A DNA stretch of 64,000 nt, from positions 315,501-379,500 of the forward strand of contig CAWWDR010001137.1 in assembly GCA_963942565.1 (NCBI GenBank). Reading direction: 5' to 3'. Shown here one piece after another: positions 12,580 to 26,000 of this stretch. The first letter of the stretch is position 1, and the number at the start of each line of letters is the position of its first letter. The position numbers and the translations under genes were made by a program. The stretch comes from Maea johnstoni. Lineage: Eukaryota; Annelida; Polychaeta; Spionida; Magelonidae. The notes beneath the pieces are model-generated. The model worked only from the letters and a program-made list of their open reading frames with translations, ran no database searches and had not been told where the DNA came from.

Positions 12580-13414
12580 CTTACTTTCATAGGTGCTACT
12601 TAGGTGCTAAGCTTGTATATCCACCTACCTCAGTTTAGGTTGAGGTGCTTCGCTACTATGTCCACCTACCCCCGTTAAGGCAAATGTGCTTCACTCGTAG
12701 GTCAACCTACCCCAGTTTACTTACTTATTTACTTACTTAGGTGCTACTTAGGTGCTAAGCTCGTATATCCACCTACCCCAGTTAAGGCCTCGGTGCTAAG
12801 CTTGTATATTCACCTACCCCAGTTAGAGGCCGAGGTGCTTCGCTCCTATGTCCACCTACCTCAGTTTTGGTTGAGGTGCTTTGCTCCTATAAACAACTAC
12901 CCCCCTTAAGGCCAAGGTGCTTCACTCGTAGGTCAACCTACCCCAGTTTACTTACTTATTTACTTACTTAGGTGCTACTTAGGTGCTAAGCTCGTATATC
13001 AACCTACCCCAGTTAAGGCCTCGGTGCTAAGCTTGTATATTCACCTACCCCAGTTTAGGCCGAGGTGCTTCGCTCCTATGTCCACCTACCTTAGTTTAGG
13101 TTGAGGTGCTTCGCTCCTATGACCAACTACCCCCCTTAAGGCCAAGGTGCTTCGCTCGTAGGTCAACCTACCCCAGTTTACTTACTTACTTACTTACTTA
13201 GGTGCTACTTAGGTGCTAAGCTCGTATATCCACCTTCCCCAGTTTAGGCCGCGGTGCTAAGCTTGTATATTCACCTACCCCAGTTTAGGCCGAGTTACTT
13301 CGCTCCTATTTCCACCTACCTCAGTTTAGGCCGAGGTGCTTCGCTCGTATGTCCACCTACCCCTGTTAAGGCCAAGGTGCTTCGCTCGTAAGTCAACCTA
13401 CCCCAGTTTACTTT

Positions 13415-13449
<35 letters not shown>

Positions 13450-13820
13450 TCTTTCATAGGTGCTACTTAGGTGCTAAGCTTGTATATCCAGCTACCTCAG
13501 TTTAGGTTGAGGTGCTTCGCTCCTATGTCCACCTACCCCCGTTAAGGCCGATGTGATTCACTCATAGGTCAACCTACCCCAGTTTACTTACTTACTTACT
13601 TACTTAGGTACTACTTAGGTGCTAAGCTCGTATATCCACCTTCCCCAGTTTAGGCTGCGGTGCTAAGCTTGTATATTCACCTACCCCAGTTTAGGCCGAG
13701 GTGCTTCGCTCCTATTTCCACCTACCTCAGTTTAGGCCGAGGTGCTTCGCTCGTATGTCAACCTACCCCCGTTAAGGCCAAGGTGCTTCGCTCGTAGGTC
13801 AACCTACCCCAGTTTACTTT

Positions 13821-13863
<43 letters not shown>

Positions 13864-14468
13864 TCATAGGTGCTACTTAGGTGCTAAGCTTGTATATCCA
13901 CCTACCTCAGTTTAGGTTGAGGTGCTTCGCTCCTATGTCCACCTACCCCCGTTAAGGCCAATGTGCTTCACTCGTAGGTCAACCTACCCCAGTTTACTTA
14001 CTTATTTACTTACTTAGGTGCTACTTAGTTGCTAAGCTCGTATATCCACCTACCCCAGTTAAGGCCTCGGTGCTAAGCTTGTATATTCACCTACCCCAGT
14101 TTAGGCCGAGGTGCTTCGCTCCTATGTCCACCTACCTCAGTTTAGGTTGAGGTGCTTCGCTCCTATGACCAACTACCCCCCTTAAGGCCAAGGTGCTTCG
14201 CTCGTAGGTCAACCTACCCCAGTTTACTTACTTACTTACTTACTTAGGTGCTACTTAGGTGCTAAGCTCGTATATCCACCTTCACCAGTTTAGGCCGCGG
14301 TGCTAAGCTTGTATATTCACCTACCCCAGTTTAGGCCGATGTGCTTCGCTCCTATTTCCACCTACCTCAGTTTAGGCCGAGGTGGTTCGCTCGTATGTCC
14401 ACCTACCCCCGTTAAGGCCAAGGTGCTTCGCTCGTAGGTCAACCTACCCCAGTTTACTTTCTTACTTA
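12580..14468 (+). repeat. 1889-bp tandem triplication, unit 2
   Basis: D monomers at 12891v, 13121 and 14167 are each exactly 1889 bp from those of unit 1. Even the normally variable CTTA tracts have the same length, which implies very recent copying or an assembly duplicate. It shares the CCGATGTGATTC base with unit 3. Confidence 0.92.
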
Positions 14469-15303
14469 CTTACTTTCATAGGTGCTACTTAGGTGCTAAG
14501 CTTGTATATCCACCTACCTCAGTTTAGGTTGAGGTGCTTCGCTACTATGTCCACCTACCCCCGTTAAGGCAAATGTGCTTCACTCGTAGGTCAACCTACC
14601 CCAGTTTACTTACTTATTTACTTACTTAGGTGCTACTTAGGTGCTAAGCTCGTATATCCACCTACCCCAGTTAAGGCCTCGGTGCTAAGCTTGTATATTC
14701 ACCTACCCCAGTTAGAGGCCGAGGTGCTTCGCTCCTATGTCCACCTACCTCAGTTTTGGTTGAGGTGCTTTGCTCCTATAAACAACTACCCCCCTTAAGG
14801 CCAAGGTGCTTCACTCGTAGGTCAACCTACCCCAGTTTACTTACTTATTTACTTACTTAGGTGCTACTTAGGTGCTAAGCTCGTATATCAACCTACCCCA
14901 GTTAAGGCCTCGGTGCTAAGCTTGTATATTCACCTACCCCAGTTTAGGCCGAGGTGCTTCGCTCCTATGTCCACCTACCTTAGTTTAGGTTGAGGTGCTT
15001 CGCTCCTATGACCAACTACCCCCCTTAAGGCCAAGGTGCTTCGCTCGTAGGTCAACCTACCCCAGTTTACTTACTTACTTACTTACTTAGGTGCTACTTA
15101 GGTGCTAAGCTCGTATATCCACCTTCCCCAGTTTAGGCCGCGGTGCTAAGCTTGTATATTCACCTACCCCAGTTTAGGCCGAGTTACTTCGCTCCTATTT
15201 CCACCTACCTCAGTTTAGGCCGAGGTGCTTCGCTCGTATGTCCACCTACCCCTGTTAAGGCCAAGGTGCTTCGCTCGTAAGTCAACCTACCCCAGTTTAC
15301 TTT

Positions 15304-15338
<35 letters not shown>

Positions 15339-15709
15339 TCTTTCATAGGTGCTACTTAGGTGCTAAGCTTGTATATCCAGCTACCTCAGTTTAGGTTGAG
15401 GTGCTTCGCTCCTATGTCCACCTACCCCCGTTAAGGCCGATGTGATTCACTCATAGGTCAACCTACCCCAGTTTACTTACTTACTTACTTACTTAGGTAC
15501 TACTTAGGTGCTAAGCTCGTATATCCACCTTCCCCAGTTTAGGCTGCGGTGCTAAGCTTGTATATTCACCTACCCCAGTTTAGGCCGAGGTGCTTCGCTC
15601 CTATTTCCACCTACCTCAGTTTAGGCCGAGGTGCTTCGCTCGTATGTCAACCTACCCCCGTTAAGGCCAAGGTGCTTCGCTCGTAGGTCAACCTACCCCA
15701 GTTTACTTT

Positions 15710-15752
<43 letters not shown>

Positions 15753-16357
15753 TCATAGGTGCTACTTAGGTGCTAAGCTTGTATATCCACCTACCTCAGT
15801 TTAGGTTGAGGTGCTTCGCTCCTATGTCCACCTACCCCCGTTAAGGCCAATGTGCTTCACTCGTAGGTCAACCTACCCCAGTTTACTTACTTATTTACTT
15901 ACTTAGGTGCTACTTAGTTGCTAAGCTCGTATATCCACCTACCCCAGTTAAGGCCTCGGTGCTAAGCTTGTATATTCACCTACCCCAGTTTAGGCCGAGG
16001 TGCTTCGCTCCTATGTCCACCTACCTCAGTTTAGGTTGAGGTGCTTCGCTCCTATGACCAACTACCCCCCTTAAGGCCAAGGTGCTTCGCTCGTAGGTCA
16101 ACCTACCCCAGTTTACTTACTTACTTACTTACTTAGGTGCTACTTAGGTGCTAAGCTCGTATATCCACCTTCACCAGTTTAGGCCGCGGTGCTAAGCTTG
16201 TATATTCACCTACCCCAGTTTAGGCCGATGTGCTTCGCTCCTATTTCCACCTACCTCAGTTTAGGCCGAGGTGGTTCGCTCGTATGTCCACCTACCCCCG
16301 TTAAGGCCAAGGTGCTTCGCTCGTAGGTCAACCTACCCCAGTTTACTTTCTTACTTA
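14469..16357 (+). repeat. 1889-bp tandem triplication, unit 3
   Basis: D monomers at 14780v, 15010 and 16056 are each exactly 1889 bp from those of unit 2. The unit ends at the GTGGTTCGC cassette (16270) and a short H tract. The next cassette III carries TTTAAGTTGAGG (16412), as at 8872, so sequence resembling 8.84-10.6 kb follows. Confidence 0.92.
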
Positions 16358-18150
16358 CTTACTTTCATAGGTGCTACTTAGGTGCTAAGCTTGTATATCC
16401 ACCTACCTCAGTTTAAGTTGAGGTGCTTCGCTCCTATTTCCACCTACCCCCGTTAAGGCCAATGTGCTTCACTCATAGGTCAACCTACCCCAGTTTACTT
16501 ACTTACTTACTTACTTAGGTGCTACTTAGGTGCTAAGCTCGTATATCCACCTACCCCAGTTAAGGCCTCGGTGCTAAGCTTGTATATTCACCTACCCCAG
16601 TTTAGGCTGAGGTGCTTCGCTCCTATGTCCACCTACCTCAGTTTAGGTTGAGGTGCTTCGCTCCTATGACCAACTACCCCCCTTAAGGCCAAGGTGCTTC
16701 GCTCGTAGGTCAACCTACCCCAGTTTACTTACTTACTTACTTACTTAGGTGCTACTTAGGTGCTTAGCTCGTATATCCACCTTCCCCAGTTTAGGCCGCG
16801 GTGCTAAGCTTGTATATTCACTTACCCCAGTTTAGGTCTCGGTGCTAAGCTTGTATATTCACCTACCCCAGTTTAGGCTGAGGTGCTTCGCTCCTATGTC
16901 CACCTACCTCAGTTTAGGTTGAGGTGCTTCGCTCCTATTTCCACCTACCCCCGTTAAGGCCAATGTGCTTCACTCGTAGGTCAACCTACCCCAGTTTACT
17001 TACTTACTTACTTACTTAGGTGCTACTTAGGTGCTAAGCTCGTATATCCACCTTCCCCAGTTTAGGCCGCGGTGCTAAGCTTGTATATCCACCTACCTCA
17101 GTTTAGGTTGAGGTGCTTCGCTCCTATGTCCACCTACCCCCGTTAAGGCCAATGTGCTTCACTCGTAGGTCAACCTACCCCAGTTTACTTACTTATTTAC
17201 TTACTTAGGTGCTACTTAGGTGCTAAGCTCGTATATCCACCTACCCCAGTTAAGGCATCGGTGCTAAGCTTGTATATTCACCTACCCCAGTTTCGGCCGA
17301 GGTGCTTCGCTCCTATGTCCACCTACCTCAGTTTAGGTTGAGGTGCTTCACTCCTATGACCAACTACCCCCCTTAAGGCCACGGTGCTTCGCTCGTAGGT
17401 CAACCTACCCCAGTTTACTTACTTACTTACTTACTTAGGTGCTACTTAGGTGCTAAGCTCGTATATCTACCTTCCCCAGTTTAGGCCGCGGTGCTAAGCT
17501 TGTATATTCATCTATCCCAGTTTAGGCAGATGTGCTTCGCTCCTATTTCCACATACCTCAGTTTAGGCCGAGGTGCTTCGCTCGTAGGTCAACCTACCCC
17601 CGTTAAGGCCAAGGTGCTTCGCTCGTAGGTCAACCTACCCCAGTTTACTTTCTTACTTACTTACTTACTTACTTTCATAGGTGCTACTTAGGTGCTAAGC
17701 TTGTATATCCACCTACCTCAGTTTAGGTTGAGGTGCTTCGCTCCTATGTCCACCTACCCCCGTTAAGGCCAATGTGCTTCACTCGTAGGTCAACCTACCC
17801 CAGTTTACTTACTTATTTACTTACTTAGGTGCTACTTAGGTGCTAAGCTCGTATATCCACCTACCCCAGTTAAGGCCGAGGTGCTTCGCTCCTATGTCCA
17901 CCTACCTCAGTTTAGGTTGAGGTGCTGCGCTCCTATGACCAACTACCCCCCTTAAGGCCAAGGTGCTACGCTTGTAGGTCAACCTACCCCAGTTTACTTA
18001 CTTACTTACTTACTTAGGTGCTACTTAGGGGCTAAGCTCATATATCCACCTTCCCCAGTTTAGGCCGCGGTGCTAAGCTTGTATATTCACCTACCCCAGT
18101 TTAGGCCGAGGTACTTCGCTCCTATTTCAACCTACCTCAGTTTAGGCTGA
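16358..18150 (+). repeat. Paralogue of 8.84-10.56 kb
   Basis: Ordered shared variants with the left copy are TTTAAGTTGAGG (16412), GGTGCTTAGCTCG (16761), TTTAGGTCTCGG (16831), GGCATCGG (17254), TTTCGGCC (17291) and GGTGCTGCGC (17924). This copy keeps the F and G monomers that are fused in the left copy. It contains a short cassette I at 17839-18027. The two paralogues flank the 1889-bp triplication, so that triplication may sit inside a larger, older duplication. Confidence 0.85.
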
Positions 18151-18230
18151 GGTGCTTCGCTCGTATGTCCACCTACCCCTGTTAAGGCCAAGGTGCTTCG
18201 CTCGTAGGTCCACCTACCCCAGTTTACTTT

Positions 18231-18269
<39 letters not shown>

Positions 18270-19493
18270 TCTTTCATAGGTGCTACTTAGGTGCTAAGCT
18301 TGTATATCCACCTACCTCAGTTTAGGTTGAGGTGCTTCGCTCCTATGTCCACCTACCCCCGTTAAGGCCAATTTGCTTCACTCGTAGGTCAACCTACCCC
18401 AGTTTACTTACTTACTTACTTACTTAGGTACTACTTAGGTGCTAAGCTCGTATATCCACCTTCCCCAGTTTAGGCTGCGGTGCTAAGCTTGTATATTCAC
18501 CTACCCCAGTTTAGGCCGAGGTGCTTCGCTCCTATGTCCACCTACCTCAGTTTAGGTTGAGGTGCTTCGCTCCTATGACCAACTACCCCCCTTAAGGCCA
18601 AGGTGCTTCGCTCGTAGGTCAACCTACCCCAGTTTACTTACTTACTTACTTACTTAGGTGCTACTTAGGTGCTAAGCTCGTATATCCACCTTCCCCAGTT
18701 TAGGCCGCGGTGCTAAGCTTGTATATTCACCTACCCCAGTTTAGGCCGATGTGCTTCGCTCCTATTTCCACCTACCTCAGTTTAGGCCGAGGTGCTTCGC
18801 TCGTATGTCCACCTACCCCCGTTAAGGCCAAGGTGCTTCGCTCGTAGGTCAACCTACTCCAGTTTACTTTCTTACTTACTTACTTACTTACTTACTTTCA
18901 TAGGTGCTACTTAGGTGCTAAGCTTGTATATCCACCTACCTCAGTTTAGGTTGAGGTGCTTCGCTCCTATGTCCACCTACCCCCGTTAAGGCCAATGTGC
19001 TTCACTCGTAGGTCAACCTACCCCAGTTTACTTACTTATTTACTTACTTAGGTGCTACTTAGGTGCTAAGCTCATATATCCACCTACCCGAGTTAAGGCC
19101 TCGGTGCTAAGCTTGTATATACACCTACCCCAGTTTAGGCCGAGGTGCTTCGCTCCTATGTCCACCTACCTCAGTTTAGGTTGAGTTGCTTCGCTCCTAT
19201 GACCAACTACCCCCTTAAGGCCAAGGTGCTTCGCTCGTAGGTCAACCTACCCCAGTTTACTTACTTACTTACTTACTTAGGTGCTACTTAGGTGCTAAGC
19301 TCGTATATCCACCTTCCCCAGTTTAGGCCGCGGTGCTAAGCTTGTATATTCACCTACCCCAGTTTAGGCCGATGTGCTTCGCTCCTATTTCCACCTACCT
19401 CAGTTTAGGCCGAGTAGCTTCGCTCGTATGTCCACCTACCCCCGTTAAGGCCAAGGTGCTTCGCTCGTAGGTCAGCCTACCCCAGTTTACTTT

Positions 19494-19528
<35 letters not shown>

Positions 19529-19999
19529 TCATAGGTGCTACTTAGGTGCTAAGCTTGTATATCCACCTACCTCAGTTTAGGTTGAGGTGCTTCGCTCCTA
19601 TGTCCACCTACCCCCGTTAAGGCCAATGTGCTTCACTCGTAGGTCAACCTACCCCAGTTTACTTACTTATTTACTTACTTAGGTGCTACTTAGGTGCTAA
19701 GCTCGTATATCCACCTACCCCAGTTGAGGCCTCGGTGATAAGCTTGCATATTCACCTACCCCAGTTTAGGCCGAGGTGCTTCGCTCCTATGTCCACCTAC
19801 CTCAGTTTAGGTTGAGGTGCTTCGCTCCTATGACCAACTACCCCCCTTAAGGCCAAGGTGCTTCGCTCGTAGGTCAACCTACCCCAGTTTACTTACTTAC
19901 TTACTTACTTAGGTGCTACTTAGGTGCTAAGCTCGTATATCCACCTTCCCCAGTTTAGGCCGCGGTGCTAAGCTTGTATATCCACCTACCTCAGTTTAG
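18151..19999 (+). repeat. Regular HORs (three copies, 624-640 bp spacing)
   Basis: D monomers lie at 18577, 19201 and 19832. The second HOR belongs to a marked sub-type: A with CTCATATATCC (19071), C with GAGTTGCTTCG (19184) and G with GAGTAGCTTCG (19413). The same triple of marks recurs in the HORs around D monomers 21839, 23723, 28932, 34982 and 37338. Nothing other than satellite is present. Confidence 0.8.
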
Positions 20000-20152
20000 G
20001 TTGAGGTGCTTCGCTACTATGTCCACCTACTCCCGTTAAGGCCAATGTGCTTCACTCGTAGGTCAACCTACCCCAGTTTACTTACTTATTTACTTACTTA
20101 GGTGCTACTTAGGTGCTAAGCTCTTATATCCACCTACCCCAGTTAAGGCCGC

Positions 20153-20193
20153 GGTGCTAAGCTTGTATATTCACCTACCCCCGTTAAGGCCAA
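20153..20193 (+). repeat. Hybrid monomer B/J
   Basis: The head is B (AAGCTTGTATATTC) and the tail is J/G (CCCCCGTTAAGGCCAA), followed directly by an H monomer with a long tract. C, D and E are skipped, so this HOR has no D monomer. An identical hybrid lies at 27250-27290, 7097 bp downstream, showing that it existed before the 7.1-kb duplication. Confidence 0.87.
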
Positions 20194-20238
20194 GGTGCTT
20201 CGCTCGTAGGTCAACCTACCCCAGTTTACTTTCTTACC

Positions 20239-20275
<37 letters not shown>

Positions 20276-20344
20276 TCATAGGTGCTACTTAGGTGCTAAG
20301 CTTGTATATCCACCTACCTCAGTTTAGGTTGAGGTGCTTCGCTC

Positions 20345-21496
20345 GTATTTCCACCTACCCCCGTTAAGGCCAATGTGCTTCACTCGTAGGTCAACCTACC
20401 CCAGTTTACTTACTTATTTACTTACTTAGGTGCTACTTAGGTGCTAAGCTCGTATATCCACCTACCCCAGTTAAGGCCTCGGTGCTAAGCTTGTATATTC
20501 ACCTACCCCAGTTTAGGCCGAGGTCCTTCGCTCCTATGTCCACCTACCTCAGTTTAGGTTGAGGTGCTTCGCTCCTATGACCAACTACCCCCCTTAAGGC
20601 CAAGGTGCTTCGCTCGTAGGTCAACCTACCCCAGTTTACTTACTTACTTACTTACTTAGGTGCTACTTAGGTGCTAAGCTCGTATATCCACCTTCCCCAG
20701 TTTAGGCCGCGGTGCTAAGCTTGTATATTCACCTACCCCAGTTTAGGCCGATGTGCTTCGCTCCTATTTCCACCTACCTCAGTTTAGGCCGAGGTGCTTC
20801 GCTCATATGTCCACCTACCCCCGTTAAGGCCAAGGTGCTTCGCTCGTAGGTCAACCTACCCCAGTTTACTTTCTTACTTACTTACTTACTTACTTACTTT
20901 CATAGGTGCTACTTAGGTGCTAAGCTTGTATATCCACCTACCTCAGTTTAGGTTGAGGTGCTTCGCTCCTATGTCCACCTACCCCCGTTAAGGCCAATGT
21001 GCTTCACTCGTAGGTCAACCTACCCCAGTTTACTCACTTATTTACTTACTTAGGTGCTACTTAGGTGCTAAGCTCGTATATCCACCTACCCCAGTTAAGG
21101 CCTCGGTGCTAAGCTTGTATATTCACCTACCCCAGTTTAGGCCGAGGTGCTTCGCTCCTATGTCCACCTACCTCAGTTTAGGTTGAGGTGCTTCGCTCCT
21201 ATGACCAACTAGCCCCCTTAAGGCCAAGGTGCTTCGCTCGTAGGTCAACCTACCCCAGTTTACTTACTTACTTACTTACATAGGTGCTACTTAGGTGCTA
21301 AGCTCGTATATCCACCTTCCCCAGTTTAGGCCGCGGTGCTAAGCTTGTATATTCACCTACCCCAGTTTAGGCCGATGTGCTTCGCTCCTATTTCCACCTA
21401 CCTCAGTTTAGGCCGAGGTGCTTCGCTCGTATGTCCACCTACCCCCGTTAAGGCCAAGATGCTTCGCTCGTAGGTCAACCTACCCCAGTTTACTTT

Positions 21497-21535
<39 letters not shown>

Positions 21536-22228
21536 TCATAGGTGCTACTTAGGTGCTAAGCTTGTATATCCACCTACCTCAGTTTAGGTTGAGGTGCTTC
21601 GCTCCTATGTCCACCTACCCCCGTTAAGGCCAATGTGCTTCACTCGTAGGTCAACCTACCCCAGTTTACTTACTTATTTACTTACTTAGGTGCTACTTAG
21701 GTGCTAAGCTCATATATCCACCTACCCCAGTTAAGACCTCGGTGCTAAGCTTGTATATTCACCTACCCCAGTTTAGGCCGAGGTGCTTCGCTCCTATTTC
21801 CACCTACCTCAGTTTAGGTTGAGTTGCTTCGCTCCTATGACCAACTACCCCCTTTAAGGCCAAGGTGCTTCGCTCGTAGGTCAACCTACCCCAGTTTACT
21901 TACTTACTTACTTACTTAGGTGCTACTTAGGTGCTAAGCTCGTATATCCACCTTCCCCAGTTTAGGCCGCGGTGCTAAGCTTGTATATTCACCTACCCCA
22001 GTTTAGGCCGATGTGCTTCGCTCCTATTTCCACCTACCTCAGTTTAGGCCGAGTAGCTTCGCTCGTATGTCCACCTACCCCCGTTAAGGCCAAGGTGCTT
22101 CGCTCGTAGGTCAACCTACCCCAGTTTACTTTCTTACTTACTTACTTACTTACTTACTTTCATAGGTGCTACTTAGGTGCTAAGCTTGTATATCCACCTA
22201 CCTCAGTTTAGGTTGAGGTGCTTCGCTC
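20345..22228 (+). repeat. 1884-bp tandem pair, unit 1
   Basis: The unit contains three HORs (D at 20579, 21203, 21839) with the marks AGGTCCTTCG (20521), TTTACTCACTTATTT (21030), AAGACCTCGG (21733), GAGTTGCTTC (21821) and GAGTAGCTTC (22050). Each recurs exactly 1884 bp later. Private differences from unit 2 include ACTTACATAGG (21276) and CCAAGATGC (21454). Confidence 0.9.
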
Positions 22229-23380
22229 CTATGTCCACCTACCCCCGTTAAGGCCAATGTGCTTCACTCGTAGGTCAACCTACCCCAGTTTACTTACTTA
22301 TTTACTTACTTAGGTGCTACTTAGGTGCTAAGCTCGTATATCCACCTACCCCAGTTAAGGCCTCGGTGCTAAGCTTGTATATTCACCTACCCCAGTTTAG
22401 GCCGAGGTCCTTCGCTCCTATGTCCACCTACCTCAGTTTAGGTTGAGGTGCTTCGCTCCTATGACCAACTACCCCCCTTAAGGCCAAGGTGCTTCGCTCG
22501 TAGGTCAACCTACCCCAGTTTACTTACTTACTTACTTACTTAGGTGCTACTTAGGTGCTAAGCTCGTATATCCACCTTCCCCAGTTTAGGCCGCGGTGCT
22601 AAGCTTGTATATTCACCTACCCCAGTTTAGGCCGATGTGCTTCGCTCCTATTTCCACCTACCTCAGTTTAGGCCGAGGTGCTTCGCTCATATGTCCACCT
22701 ACCCCCGTTAAGGCCAAGGTGCTTCGCTCGTAGGTCAACCTACCCCAGTTTACTTTCTTACTTACTTACTTACTTACTTACTTTCATAGGTGCTACTTAG
22801 GTGCTAAGCTTGTATATCCACCTACCTCAGTTTAGGTTGAGGTGCTTCGCTCCTATGTCCACCTACCCCCGTTAAGGCCAATGTGCTTCACTCGTAGGTC
22901 AACCTACCCCAGTTTACTCACTTATTTACTTACTTAGGTGCTACTTAGGTGCTAAGCTCGTATATCCACCTACCCCAGTTAAGGCCTCGGTGCTAAGCTT
23001 GTATATTCACCTACCCCAGTTTAGGCCGAGGTGCTTCGCTCCTATGTCCACCTACCTCAGTTTAGGTTGAGGTGCTTCGCTCCTATGACCAACTAGCCCC
23101 CTTAAGGCCAAGGTGCTTCGCTCGTAGGTCAACCTACCCCAGTTTACTTACTTACTTACTTACTTAGGTGCTACTTAGGTGCTAAGCTCGTATATCCACC
23201 TTCCCCAGTTTAGGCCGCGGTGCTAAGCTTGTATATTCACCTACCCCAGTTTAGGCCGATGTGCTTCGCTCCTATTTCCACCTACCTCAGTTTAGGCCGA
23301 GGTGCTTCGCTCGTATGTCCACCTACCCCCGTTAAGGCCAAGGTGCTTCGCTCGTAGGTCAACCTACCCCAGTTTACTTT

Positions 23381-23419
<39 letters not shown>

Positions 23420-24112
23420 TCATAGGTGCTACTTAGGTGCTAAGCTTGTATATCCACCTACCTCAGTTTAGGTTGAGGTGCTTCGCTCCTATGTCCACCT
23501 ACCCCCGTTAAGGCCAATGTGCTTCACTCGTAGGTCAACCTACCCCAGTTTACTTACTTATTTACTTACTTAGGTGCTACTTAGGTGCTAAGCTCATATA
23601 TCCACCTACCCCAGTTAAGACCTCGGTGCTAAGCTTGTATATTCACCTACCCCAGTTTAGGCCGAGGTGCTTCGCTCCTATTTCCACCTACCTCAGTTTA
23701 GGTTGAGTTGCTTCGCTCCTATGACCAACTACCCCCTTTAAGGCCAAGGTGCTTCGCTCGTAGGTCAACCTACCCCAGTTTACTTACTTACTTACTTACT
23801 TAGGTGCTACTTAGGTGCTAAGCTCGTATATCCACCTTCCCCAGTTTAGGCCGCGGTGCTAAGCTTGTATATTCACCTACCCCAGTTTAGGCCGATGTGC
23901 TTCGCTCCTATTTCCACCTACCTCAGTTTAGGCCGAGTAGCTTCGCTCGTATGTCCACCTACCCCCGTTAAGGCCAAGGTGCTTCGCTCGTAGGTCAACC
24001 TACCCCAGTTTACTTTCTTACTTACTTACTTACTTTCATAGGTGCTACTTAGGTGCTAAGCTTGTATATCCACCTACCTCAGTTTAGGTTGAGGTGCTTC
24101 GCTCCTATGTCC
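22229..24112 (+). repeat. 1884-bp tandem pair, unit 2
   Basis: D monomers at 22463, 23087 and 23723 are each 1884 bp from unit 1. The right flank carries the GTTCAGG J variant (24124), which also follows the single related unit at 27.4-29.3 kb. Confidence 0.9.
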
Positions 24113-24817
24113 ACCTACCCCCGTTCAGGCCAATGTGCTTCACTCGTAGGTCAACCTACCCCAGTTTACTTACTTATTTACTTACTTAGGTGCTACTTAG
24201 GTGCTAAGCTCGTATATCCACCTACCCCAGTTAAGGCCTCAGTGCTAAGCTTGTATATTCACCTACCCCAGTTTAGGCCGAGGTGCTTCGCTCCTATGTC
24301 CACCTACCTCAGTTTAGGTTGAGGTGCTTCGCTCCTATGACCAACTACCCCCCTTAAGGCCAAGGTGCTTCGCTCGTAGGTCAACCTACCCCAGTTTACT
24401 TACTTACTTACTTACTTAGGTGCTACTTAGGTGCTAAGCTCGTATATCCACCTACCCCAGTTTAGGCCGCGGTGCTAAGCTTGTATATCCACCTACCTCA
24501 GTTTAGGTTGAGGTGCTTCGCTCCTATGTCCACCTACCCCCGTTAAGGCCAATGTGCTTCACTCGTAGGTCAACCTACCCCAGTTTACTTACTTATTTAC
24601 TTACTTAGGTGCTACTTAGGTGCTAAGCTCGTATATCCACCTTCCCCAGTTTAGGCTGTGGTGCTAAGCTTGTATATTCACCTACCCCAGTTTAGGCCGA
24701 GGTACTTCGCTCCTATTTCCACCTACCTCAGTTTAGGCCGAAGTGCTTCACTCGTATGTCCACCTACCCCTGTTAAGGCTAAGGTGCTTCGCTCGTAGGT
24801 CAACCTACCCCAGTTTA

Positions 24818-24821
24818 CTTT

Positions 24822-24883
<62 letters not shown>

Positions 24884-24885
24884 TA
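24818..24885 (+). repeat. Long CTTA tetranucleotide tract (68 bp)
   Basis: An H-type tract starting CTTTCTTAC and running as pure CTTA. It ends TTACATA instead of CTTTCATA and leads into the variant linker GATGCTGCTTA. The ACATA/GATGCTGC pair marks one sub-family: 24886, 26631, 30341, 32077. Confidence 0.92.
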
Positions 24886-25477
24886 GATGCTGCTTAGGTG
24901 CTGAGCTTGTATATCCACCTACCTCAGTTTAGGTTGAGGTGCTTCGCTCCTATGTCTACCTACCCCCGTTAAGGCCAATGTGCTTCACTCGTAGGTCAAC
25001 CTACCCCAGTTTACTTACTTATTTACTTACTTAGGTGCTACTTAGGTGCTAAGCTCGTATATCCACCTACCCCAGTTAAGGCCTCGGTGCTAAGCTTGTA
25101 TATTCACCTACCCCAGTTTAGGCCGAGGTGCTTCGCTCCTATGTCCACCTACCTCAGTTTAGGTTGAGGTGCTTCGCTCCTATGACCAACTACCCCCCTT
25201 AAGGCCAAGGTGCTTCGCTCATAGGTCAACCTACCCCAGTTTACTTACTTACTTACTTACTTAGGTGCTACTTTGGTGCAAAGCTCGTATATCCACCTTC
25301 CCCAGTTTAGGCCGCGATGCTAAGCTTGTATATTCACCTACCCCAGTTTAGGCCGAGGTACTTCGCTCCTATTTCCACCTACCTCAGTTAAGGCCGAGGT
25401 GCTTCGCTCGTATGTCCACCTACCCCTGTTAAGGCCAAGGTGCTTCGCTCGTAGGTCAACCTACCCCAGTTTACTTT

Positions 25478-25520
<43 letters not shown>

Positions 25521-25959
25521 TCTTTCATAGGTGCTACTTAGGTGCTAAGCTTGTATATCCACCTACCTCAGTTTAGGTTGAGGTGCTTCGCTCCTATGTC
25601 CACCTACCCCCGTTAAGGCCAATGTGCTTCACTCGTAGGTCAACCTACCCCAGTTTACTTACTTACTTACTTACTTAGGTACTACTTAGGTGCTAAGCTC
25701 GTATATCCACCTTCCCCAGTTTAGGCTGCGGTGCTAAGCTTGTATATTCACCTACCCCAGTTTAGGCCGAGGTGCTTCGCTCCTATTTCCACCTACCTCA
25801 GTTTAGGCCGAGGTGCTTCGCTCGTATGTCCACCTACCCCCGTTAAGGCCAAGGTGCTTCGCTCGTAGGTCAACCTACCCCAGTTTACTTTCTTACTTAC
25901 TTACTTAGGTACTACTTAGGTGCTAAGCTCGTTTATCCACCTTCCCCAGTTTAGGCTGC

Positions 25960-26000
25960 GGTGCTAAGCTTGTATATTCACCTACCCCAGTTAAGGCCTC
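25960..26000 (+). repeat. Hybrid monomer B'/A
   Basis: The head is B' (AAGCTTGTATATTC) and the tail is A (GTTAAGGCCTC), followed by a B monomer. Cassette II is thus abandoned after two monomers and cassette I is entered at B. The same hybrid is at 31407-31447, in the corresponding place of the second 7.1-kb copy. Confidence 0.86.

Noticed and set aside
24818-24885. tRNA or other small-RNA-derived origin of the monomer
   Set aside because: I found no A-box and B-box pair at proper spacing, no cloverleaf and no poly-A or target-site duplications, so there is no support for a SINE or tRNA origin.
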